Origin: Siniperca chuatsi
Taxonomy: Eukaryota > Chordata > Actinopteri > Centrarchiformes > Sinipercidae
Direction: 5' to 3'
DNA: 64,000 nt
Assembly: GCF_020085105.1 (NCBI RefSeq)
Contig: NC_058056.1
Span: 13,772,929-13,836,928, forward strand
In this document: in pieces, positions 26,601 to 35,547 of the stretch
Position numbering within the stretch: the first letter of the stretch is position 1
Layout: each line of letters begins with the position of its first letter
The notes under the pieces: model-generated
The model's input: the letters and a program-made list of their open reading frames with translations, nothing else
Told to the model about the DNA's origin: nothing
Database searches by the model: none
Translations under genes and position numbers: made by a program

Positions 26601-29600
26601 ACATCTTTTGGATGCTAAAGGTTTTCATTGTCACTTATAGTAGAAAAGGTTTCAGTCGTAGTCATCTGGACAAATGGGAACACTCCTGGACGAATGAGGG
26701 ACTACACTGTCTTATTGTCACTTTTTTGGTCTCTTGCTTCAAACACTGTACTGTGAGAGGGAAATTTTAGTTCTGCAGTGTGGACAGACTCAAGGCCAGC
26801 GCTGCACTGAGGCAGTGGTGGAGAGTAACTATTTACATTTACTCAAGTACTGTATTATGTACAGTTTTGAGTATTTCCATTTTATGCTACTTTATACTTC
26901 TACTCAACTACATTTCAGCAGGAAATACTTACTTTTTACTCCACTACATTTATCTGACAAATATAGTTCCAAGTTACTTTTCAGATTAAAAGTTTACATT
27001 TTAAAACTTTTAAGATACACATTTCCTTTCTAAACTTCTCCTTTGGTTTTATTTAAATAATTGTTTGAGATCCAAAAAAGCAAAGATTAGAGAAAAGTCT
27101 GAAACATGAATACAAATGTGTGTAGCAGAAGTTTGTTTTTTCCTCTCTCCATCCACATTAATCTTCTGATGACCCCTCAGATGTATCTTGTGTGGCAGCC
27201 TGACCCCAGGTTGTGTACCACTGGACTGCCTACCTGTATATAAAGTAGTTAAACAAGCTCTAACATGACCAGTTACAACAGTTAAATGCTACTTATGCAT
27301 CGATCATCAGTATTACCAACCTAGTAATGTGAAATATGATAATATATCAGTCACAGGGGCCAATTTTCTGCAGAAGGGGTATTTTTACTTTTAATTCTTA
27401 CTTAGTACTTAGTAAGTGCTCTTACTGGGTGCCAGCAGTGATCTCATGCATCCATTAAGCTTATAAAGTAAGTTTGGTCCTCCTGGAAAAGACACTTATC
27501 AACTTACTTTGTGGTGAAAAGTTTGGTGGCATTTTCTTCTCTTTGTGTCCAGTAAGCAGGGTGGGCACAGACACTTTAGATGATAGAAAGTAGCATCTCA
27601 CCACTCTAAATGCCTTACACAGACAAAAGAAACTGCTACCAATATTCTTACCACACATTTGTTACTCGATCAAAGAGTTTGTGCTCCACACACTGTGTTA
27701 TGGGTTTGTTTTGGATGAAAGAAAGAATTATTTACTTGTGGGCGCAATCCTCTTTCATTAGACCTGTCAGTGACGCTACTTGTACTCCCATTGTTTGACT
27801 TCCTGCTGAGGTCTCATTGCAGATAACAAACAAAAGGCTATCAGATGCAATAATAAGCACCGCTGAGATGCCCTGCCACTGCAGACAGGAGATACTATGG
27901 GTACGAGTTCTAGTGCTTGCAGGGTTCTAGTGTCTGTAGCCATGGTGGAAATGGCAGAGCTTCACATGCTGAGTTTGCAAAGAGAGCACAGGCAGCAAAC
28001 ATCCAGAACATGTCATCTTTTATTCCTTCCCTGGTGTAAATTGATCACGCTGTTGTAAGTTAAAGAACGGATCTGAGCTCTCTCCGGAAATGCTCACACA
28101 CCCAGCACTTCACATATTATACAGCACAGTTAAGGTCCAGAAGCAGTCCCGCAGTCCATTAAGGCACTGGGCCAGATCAACTATGCGTCACTGGCATAAG
28201 GTTAAAAATAAGTCTGTCTAAATCTAATCTAATTTTGGTTTATAATTTGTCTGGTGATAATATTGTAAAAATCTTGCTTTCATGTTCCAACATATCCCAA
28301 CAGTCAAAACAATGGCTGCCAAGGTTGACATGACTTTCTTGTGGAATGTCATGTGGTCAGGTTTACTCTTGCTTTCTGGGCATCAGGTTTCTATGCACAC
28401 CTGACTACAATGGGTGTACAGTACGTACTGCATCATGAGGCGACAAAGCTATTTTTAACAAAGCCTTGCCTTATGCATTAGTGACTTTACAGCAAGAAAT
28501 GCCATCTGTGGTAGTGATCACTCAATAAATGCTTATGTGCTGGACCCCAGCCAGGGAGACACAAGCTACATGCTATTGTATACAGTAATACAAAACATAC
28601 AGAATAGGCGATGTTTGGCTATGATGTTGTACTTATGCACAGCAGTGCCAGTAGGGCTTTGAGCTAAATGTTAACGTCGGCATGCTTACAAGGTCACAAT
28701 GATAATGCTAACATGCTGGTGTTAAGCAGGTGTTTACCATGTTCACCATCTTAGTTTAGCATGTTAGCATGCTAACATTTTCTAATTAGCGCAAAACACA
28801 AAGTGCAGCTGAGGCTGATATCATTAGTTTTGCAGGTATGATTTATCATCTGGGGTCCATGAATATCTGGACAAAATGTCATGGCAATCCGTCCTATACT
28901 TACAGTCTGGCCCAAGTGGTGGACCAAAGGCTTGACCGACTGACTGACCGATGCTGCTAACATGGCTAAAAAACATTGAGATCTTGTAATTAAAATCTAA
29001 ATAAAGGTACTATTTTAGAGGCAAATAGTTTTTTATTTGAGGCTTTCTGTTCTTATTGGCCTTTCTGTTCTTATTGAACAGGAAGTAGAGCCCACACGTA
29101 GAGATGCTGCAATGCATTTTCTATTATTTTTTTTTCTCCTATTGTCTCCCATCAGGAGAGGACGGTTCAGAGTCTCATGCAGAGACACCAGGCAGCGAGA
29201 CCAGCGAAGAGTGCCGTTCCTATCAAACATGTACCAACACAGCTCTGAAGGTGCTGGGTGGTCTGCTGATGGTGCTGTGTGTCTCCTCCTCCTGGGTGGG
29301 TACTACTCAGGTGGTTAAGCTGACCTTCCAGTCGTTCTCCTGTCCCTTCTTCATCTCCTGGTTCAGCAGCAACTGGAACATCCTATTCTTCCCCATCTAC
29401 TACTCCGGACATGTGGTTATCACACGGGAGAAGCAGACCCCAATACAGAAATTCCGGTAAACTGCCATCAAAACTACCTTTGAATTCAAAGAAAGCAGAT
29501 TTCAGAAAGCATTAACTAAAGAAAAGAACTATCTGAACAATTGGATTTCTGAGAACCTTTTACAGTAAGCTTTTGCAATATATGTGCTTTCCACTTTTAC

Positions 29601-32270
29601 TGTTACATAAAAGAACTATAGCAGACAGAAGATTAGAAAGTTTTTTTTGCCATATCACTGAGTAAAAATGACAAATAGCCATCTAGTTGTGTTTATGTTT
29701 AGCAAAATAAAGTAAAAATCCCACTCTAAACTGTGTCGTCAAAGACTCTTTGACAACAAAAGAATCTTTTTTTTACAGCAAACCGAGTACCAGTTACCAT
29801 AACAGCTCCACTAGTGGCCCCTAGAGGCCTTGCTCCTCTTTACACTCAACTGGAACAAATTTGAAACCACTTGACTGTCCATGAGGAACCATGAAACTAA
29901 GCAACCAACATTTCCATCCTCAAAGTATGGTCCTCTTAATAGCAAGGCTAAAAGCCTGACAAACAAGACAGACACTGTTCCAAGAGGATAAACAGGTTGA
30001 CATGACTTCCTTTATCCCTCTGTGGTTTGTTTTCTCTAACAGGGAGTGCAGCAAGCTCTTTGGGGAGGATGGGATGACTCTCAAGCTTTTTGTAAAGAGG
30101 ACAGCACCCTTCTCAATCCTGTGGACGCTGACCAACTACCTGTACCTCCTGGCCTTGAAGAAGCTGACCGCCACTGATGTCTCTGCCCTCTACTGCTGCC
30201 ACAAGGCCTTTGTCTTTCTCTTGTCCTGGATTGTTCTCAAGGACCGGTTCATGGGTGTTCGGGTCTGTATGAAAACACCAACAATGATAATTATACTATC
30301 AAGGACTGTTTTTCTTACTTCTGAGGAGTACTGATGGCTCTGAATCTCTACCTGCAGATTGTGGCAGCCATAATGGCCATCACAGGTATTGTCATGATGG
30401 CTTATGCTGACGGTTTCCATGGTGATTCCTTTGTGGGCGTGGCACTGGCTGTGGGCTCGGCCTCAACATCAGCTCTCTACAAGGTCAGACCACCAAGCAC
30501 ATTACAGGCTGAACCATTTGTGTGATTGCCTTTGTGCTGACTTTTTAATACTTGTATAATCACTGGCGTAAACAGTTTCTGCTCACCACCCAGGTGCTGT
30601 TCAAGATGTTCCTGGGCAGCGCCAACCTTGGAGAAGTGGCTCACTTCCTTTCCACCATGGGCTTCTTCAATCTCATCTTCATCTCCTGTGTGCCCCTCAT
30701 CCTCTACTTCACCAAGGTAGAGCACTGGGGCTCACTGTCCTCACTGCCCTGGGGATACCTGTGTGGACTGGCAGGACTGTGGCTGGGTGAGAGTGCATAC
30801 ACATCCCTGAAGAAGAGTGGGGATCATGGTTTAACCTATGTGTTTTCATGAACAAAGCATTTTTAACTAATTTTAGTGCTGAAACCAACAATTATTTTCA
30901 TCATCAATTAATTTGCCATTACAATTTCCCAGAGTCCACGCTGACATACTTGAATTGCTTGTTTTATCTGACCAGCGGTCTAAAAACCAAAGTTATTCAG
31001 TTTACTATCACAGAAAACTGAAAAGACTCTACGAGGGCTGCAACTCTCAATTATTTTCATTATCAATTAAGCATTTGGTCTGCACAACATCAGGAAACAG
31101 TAAAAAAATACCAATCACAAATTTCTACATTACTTAGTGACAAAATATTCAATTTAATATATTGTAAGACAAGACAAGAAGCAACAAATTGTCACACTGA
31201 GAAGCTGGAACCATCAAATGTTGCTTGAATAATAACATAAATGATTCATTGATTATCAAAATAGTTGCATATTAATTTTTTGCCGATCAACGAATCGATT
31301 AATTGACTAATCGTTTCAGCTCTAACTAATTTGTACTTCAACATTTTCAACCTCTTTCATTTACAGTGTTCAACATCTTGGTCCATGTTGGTGTGGTGCT
31401 GACATACCCCATTCTCATCTCCATAGGGACACTGCTCAGTGTGCCGGGCAATGCAGGTAGGGTTTCCTTATGTGGTTCAAGTATTACCTCCAATTTACTG
31501 ATTATTTTTTCTTGATTACTGTGGTGGAAATTACTATGATTGTGAAAAAAGAGAGTAAATGGCCACACATACTGTGGTTTTTCGTCTTGAGAGGTCAGCA
31601 CTTAGGGCCACTGTAGCAAACAGATTACACAGCAAGTCTGCCTCTCTCGTCCTGGAAACCCAATCATCAATGTGCCTAAACAGACCTTGCAACTATTCTC
31701 TCGCTGAGGGAGGATCAGGTTGCCAAGGCGACACTAAATGCCTGCAGACGAGTTATTTTCTTTAACCATGATGGACTGTATGAAGGTCAGTGGGCTACAG
31801 CAACTTGTCCCTGGACTCCAGGCCGCAAAGACTCAGGGGATAAAGTGGATTGCTTGTGCTGATTATAAGCCGCATTTGCTACACTTATCCCCTACAGCCG
31901 CAGTGTCCTGTGGTTTATCTTACTTTATGTAATTAATCTCAATTTGTTTTTGTTTCTCCCCCACCCTCCTTCCCTGTTCTGCTCTTCGGCTCCCTCTTTT
32001 GTTCCTGTCTTTCTTTCACCTGCTGTAGCCGTAGATGTTTTGAAACATGAGGTTATCTTCAGCGTGGTGCGCCTGGCAGCCACCTGCATCATCTGCCTGG
32101 GCTTCTTGCTCCTGCTGCTGCCAGAGGAGTGGGACTCAGTCACGCTGCGTTTCCTGGCCAGCATCGCAGACAAGAAGTCAGAGGAACACGGCGAGGAGCT
32201 CACAGAGTCCAGTGTCCACACTCGAAGCCGCAGTCGAGCAAACGGCGCTGTCTCCATTCCCTTGGCATGA
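14633..32270 (+). CDS. slc35f4: solute carrier family 35 member F4 (putative transporter)
   Basis: Coding exons: 14633-15017 (1a), 29156-29456, 30043-30262, 30358-30483, 30594-30786, 31367-31456, 32029-32270. All junctions are GT-AG and the phases agree. The 518-residue product has a cytosolic-looking N-terminus of about 130 residues and ten hydrophobic segments typical of the drug/metabolite transporter superfamily. Landmarks are SSSWVGTTQ in helix 1, WTLTNYLYLLALKKL, CCHKAFVFLLSWIVLKDRF, GIVMMAYADGF, SALYKVLFK, and FLLLLLPEEW in the last helix. The paralogue SLC35F3 shares the same landmarks. Synteny with ccdc198, ap5m1 and exoc5 identifies F4 rather than F3. The substrate is unknown; SLC35F3 has been reported to carry thiamine. 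Met 14633 was chosen because it gives a length near the mammalian protein (about 520 residues from memory); an in-frame Met at 14801 is the alternative start. Confidence 0.9.
16905..16950 (-). repeat. end fragment of 'ggctgcaactaacgatta' repeat family
   Basis: Reverse-complemented, it reads GGCTGCAATTAACGATTACTTTCGTTATCAATTAATCTG, the terminal motif of the family also seen at 30872-31325 and 51767-52100. Only the end is clearly recognisable. Confidence 0.6.
19091..19330. repeat. interspersed repeat (unnamed, 'TTAAAGGGTCATTTCACCCAA' type)
   Basis: Begins TTAAAGGGTCATTTCACCCAA and includes GGTGGTATCTAGCCATTGAGATTC and TTTGCACCAGCTTTG. I recall this arrangement as a repeat of percomorph genomes. 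It is non-coding and its class is uncertain. Confidence 0.5.
23880..24535 (+). promoter_or_regulatory. slc35f4: putative promoter and 5' UTR of slc35f4 exon 1b
   Basis: A 650-bp block rich in G and A (GAGGAGGGG, GAGAGACAGAGAG tracts) and in GC compared with its flanks lies directly 5' of the alternative start codon at 24536. It ends with a CAGCAGCAG run and a short (AC)n at 24480-24498. There is no TATA box at a telling distance. Promoter function is inferred from position only. Confidence 0.4.
24536..24611 (+). CDS. slc35f4: alternative first coding exon 1b of slc35f4
   Basis: The ATG at 24536 opens 25 codons reading MKKHSARVAPLSSYSTQ, then an in-frame donor (GAAG|GTAAAC). It ends in phase 1, exactly as exon 1a does, so both can join the exon at 29156; here the junction reads S-E-G-E-D-G. 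The peptide is nearly identical, as I recall it, to the N-terminus of human SLC35F3 (MKKHSARVAPLS, then ...VEGE). The isoform would have 415 residues and lack the long N-terminal region of the exon 1a form. Confidence 0.85.
26812..27430 (+). repeat. 'CAGTGGTGGA...ACTCAAGTA' interspersed repeat
   Basis: Begins GGCAGTGGTGGAGAGTAACT. It runs through GAGTATTTCCATTTTATGCT, TTTTTACTCCACTACATTTATCTGA, ATATAAAGTAGTTAAAC, and TTTTTACTTTTAATTCTTACTTAGTACTTA. This is a very common percomorph repeat. Open frames across it (26734-27033) are spurious. A shorter, rearranged copy lies at 36806-37171. Confidence 0.8.
28640..28955 (+). repeat. 'ATGCTAACATGCT' interspersed repeat
   Basis: Contains GATAATGCTAACATGCTGGTG, ACCATGTTCACCATCTTAGTTTAGCATGTTAGCATGCTAACATTT, AAGTGCAGCTGAGGCTGATATC and ATGTCATGGCAATCCGTCC. 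This is the order I know from a widespread percomorph repeat. It is non-coding. Confidence 0.8.
29041..29076. repeat. 18-bp tandem duplication near slc35f4 exon 2
   Basis: GGCTTTCTGTTCTTATTG is followed directly by GCCTTTCTGTTCTTATTG, one mismatch, about 80 bp upstream of the exon 2 acceptor. Confidence 0.85.
29457..30042 (+). other. slc35f4: slc35f4 intron 2
   Basis: Donor gtaaac after the phase-2 codon CG, acceptor taacag before GGAGTGC. Nothing else was recognised in it. Confidence 0.85.
30872..31325 (+). repeat. two tandem/nested copies of 'ggctgcaactaacgatta' repeat in slc35f4 intron 5
   Basis: The first, truncated copy runs from GTGCTGAAACCAACAATTATTTTCATCATCAATTAA to about 31025. The second starts AGGGCTGCAACTCTCAATTATTTTCATT and ends AATTGACTAATCGTTTCAGCTCTAA at 31325, which is an inverted version of the start. 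The second copy ends only about 40 bp before the exon 6 acceptor at 31367. Confidence 0.75.
31457..32028 (+). other. slc35f4: slc35f4 intron 6
   Basis: Donor gtaggg, acceptor ctgtag after a long pyrimidine tract (31960-32026). It contains GTTGCCAAGGCGAC at 31719-31732, one base from an RFX X-box. No gene. Confidence 0.75.
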
Positions 32271-32840
32271 TGCGGCTGAGCTCTGCTAGTATCCTCTGTT
32301 AACCAGTCTTGAAGCCTTATCTGCTCATGTTCCTCCATTGCCCACCCAGAAGGTGTGGCAGGATGTTCAGTCCACATGGACTCTCTACCAGAAAGGCAGG
32401 AAGTAATGTCTTGAACCTTTAACTTCACTCTGGAGATGCATTTCTGTCTCTGCCACTTCACTGCAGGAGAGAAAAACAAGAACTTTTATTGAACATTTAT
32501 GGATCTTGCAAATTGAAAGGGTGGAAAGTATTATTTACTTTCTTGAAATACTTGCCACGCTTAGTCTCGTTCCTCGCACGCACGCACCCAAACCAAGAGC
32601 TTACTGACCTCCCCTGACCTACTCTGCGGACTGTATTCTGTGAATATAAATATTGGCAGGGCCAGTTTGGCTCAATCTTATATGTATTTATGATATTTAT
32701 TTAGAGCTGTATCAGAGCAGTATTAAGAGTATTATTTTAAGTCTTATTGAATCTAATTATATACAAGAGTGGCAATTATACTATGCGTAATGTACAGGCT
32801 TTTTTGGTTTTATAATAAAAGACTTAAAACCCACCTTCAT
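32271..32840 (+). terminator. slc35f4: slc35f4 3' UTR with poly(A) signal
   Basis: From the stop codon at 32268-32270 to a canonical AATAAA at 32814-32819. Several ATTTA motifs lie around 32680-32705. The exact cleavage site cannot be seen from sequence alone. Confidence 0.6.
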
Positions 32841-35547
32841 AGCAGTGTATTAGTTGAACTCAGGACCACATGTATGTGGCTATATCCTGAGTTATTTAAC
32901 AATATTTTGGAACAACTTTTACATTACATCGACAAGGATACATTGCTGGTGCAGCTGGCAAAGCTTCACCGGTTCTTCACATTAAACCAGCAGATTGGCA
33001 TCCTTTCATCAACATACTGTTCTTAAGCTCAGCAAAGATGATCCACAAGACAGAAATACAGAGTAGGGTAATATTTGCATTAATGGGCTATAACCACAAT
33101 TTAGGACACTTTGGGAATTTACATTTTACAATTGAAATACACATTCTAACCTCAAACCCTCAATATTGATAAGGAAAAACACCACACAAAAAAAAACTCC
33201 TCTTGGAAACCTCTTGGAAAACAATAGAATAGGGATCCCTCCTCGAGGACTGACAGACACACAGTAGTGTAGACAGAAGTAGCTGTAGTAAAATGATGAT
33301 ATGAAAGAGAAACAAATGGCAATATTAAGTGAATAAAGCACAACAATTTTAAATAAATAGTAAGTTTAATGCTTTAAAAACACTTGTTCTGTATTTTATA
33401 GGCTAATATTAGGCTAGTAGTTTTATTTATTTTTTGATTTAATATACTGAAAAACTATATTAACAAATATAAATTAATAAAAAGTAAAGGACTCAGCAGT
33501 GGGGACAAACAGTTAATAATTTTTTTTTTTTTTTTACTATTTTTATTAATTCATTATTATTATTATTATAAATGCTGTCTATGACCCTACTTGCATTTTA
33601 TTCCAATTGAATACGCTCTCCCACCTCAACTTGAAAACATGTCAAATGACCATATGGTCTAATGTTGGCAAAGACTCATATTTTGATGTTAAAGTAGGTT
33701 TAAGGTGTGATCGCCAGTTTTTTAAAACTGAAAATGTGGGAACAGCCCTATAGGAATGTATAAGAGCCAAACTATTGTTTTAACCATATACTTGTATCAT
33801 GGCTGAGTATTTTTAGCAGAAGCAGTGTGATTCATACAATATTAGTAATCAGTAAAGTGCATTACATTGATTTAGCAGCAATGACTTTGCAGAATTCTCA
33901 TCAATATATTATGCAATGCTTTTCTGTGCTGCACTTAGCTGTCGCTTACTAACACACATACACTGCAAACTGAAGAAGATGGAGAATGATTTCTACTAGA
34001 ATTTATCTTCTTTCACAGACACACACAATCTGTGGTAATAATGCATACCTATCTGACTGGAAATGGTAAAAGCCCATGGGACATGTTTTGCTGTAGAGCA
34101 TAACACTGTGATAGGCACTTGTCAAAATGACTTTCTAGTGTCACATAAAATGGTGGCAAAATTAAATTTCAGTCCAAATAGAGCTATTGAGATGATTGAA
34201 GTGTCAATAGAATAATTAGGCGGTCTTTCTACTTCACTCTTTGTCACGCATATACAGTACACATGCACACACACTCCCAAGAGTCTAACACCACAGTGTC
34301 ATTATGGTTGTGGGTGTGCAGTCAGTGAGTTGAGACCTCTAATGAAGCATTTGCTGAGGTGACAGTTTTAGCTAAACAACTGCAGTGGCAGTTAACATAT
34401 TAAAATAAATGAGCTAGAAGAAGCAGAGGAATGTGTAATGTTCAAATCTTAATTCCATGATAGAGTAGTTACTCTACTGCCATCCAGCTGCTGATAAGAG
34501 ACATTAGAGAGTAACCTTATGTAGTGGATGTAAAATACAGCTTTAGCCACGATAACACATTTTTGTACACATTCTTATTGGATACTTAGGTATTGGGTAG
34601 ACAGAATATATGCAAAATATGAAAAATTAGAAAATTACAAAGAATTACAAAACACTGCTACAAGGTCTGGTTATATTACAGGTTGAATGCCAATCAGAAT
34701 CATTTGCTAATTAAAATAATGTAATAATAAGGGGAACAGTCTCGAAAATAATAACCACATAATCCATACCAAACACATGCACACATTTTTCACATTTTTA
34801 AGCTAACCAGCAGGGAAATGATGTTCAGGAGGTAAGAGGCTGCTAAAACTATACATGACATGCAGCCCAATATGACCCACCTTTGTAACAGTGTGTCTGC
34901 CACTTGTTTTCTGAGCATCGTGAGTCACATTTTTCAGTTAACAATTTCTTAAAGAACCTATCTCTCTCCTCACCCCTCTGGGCTTTCCAATATCGAAGGG
35001 GTGCAGAGAAATAACAGGTTCTTTCAAGCATTAACTTATGAGTTACAAAGTAACCTGTAGGGAGAGTTGCCATAGAAACCTAGCTCATTATAATGAGAAA
35101 GACAAGTATGAAGGCAGGGATGAAGTACACACCTACTTTTTAAACCACTACCAAAAGTATTTGTTGCATTTGCACTTTGGCATCAGACAGAAATGCTTCA
35201 GAACAAACATTAAGTTCGCCAACAGGGAAGATGTGAAGACCACCAGGTTTGTTTGGGAGCAACTGGAACAAGTGGGGAAAGCTGAAGAGTCCATTTTAAA
35301 GGTGAAGTTATTCTGTAACTAACAAAGTTTTTTATAGGAGAGGCCAAAAATCCACAGGGAATCAACACGTACATGAGAGTCCTACAGTGACTGATGAGAA
35401 GACATTAAAAAAAAGGTGAGATTAGTAATTGTTATTGACACAAAACTTGAAGAAAGATACACTAACTTTGAACCTTTTCATATCTCACTTGTACTAAATT
35501 AGAATTTAGTATTTAAGCTCGTCAGCCTTAGGACAGGGAGTGGGACA
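32841..35547. other. AT-rich intergenic region, slc35f4 to ccdc198
   Basis: Contains a T-run at about 33520-33537, a (TTA)n tract at 33553-33569 and no recognisable repeat family. The open frame at 35038-35322 has no family match. An RFX X-box-like GTTGCCATAGAAAC lies at 35066-35079, about 470 bp before the ccdc198 start, so the 3' part is presumably the ccdc198 promoter. Confidence 0.55.

Larger units (their letters stand above)
24612..29155 (+). other. slc35f4: slc35f4 intron between exon 1b and exon 2
   Basis: No further exon was recognised. It holds two interspersed repeats (26812-27430 and 28640-28955). A region at 25600-25960 carries 'AGTACTTTAAGACTACTAC' and 'CAAGTACAATTACTCGGAG' words and may be a decayed copy of the first of these families. 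An 18-bp tandem duplication (29041-29076) sits 80 bp before the exon 2 acceptor. Confidence 0.6.

Noticed and set aside
31925..32479. 184-codon open frame on the minus strand
   Set aside because: It is the antisense shadow of slc35f4 exon 7 and its 3' UTR.
35038..35322. 94-codon open frame just upstream of ccdc198
   Set aside because: No family match, and it lies in the probable ccdc198 promoter; kept only as intergenic sequence.
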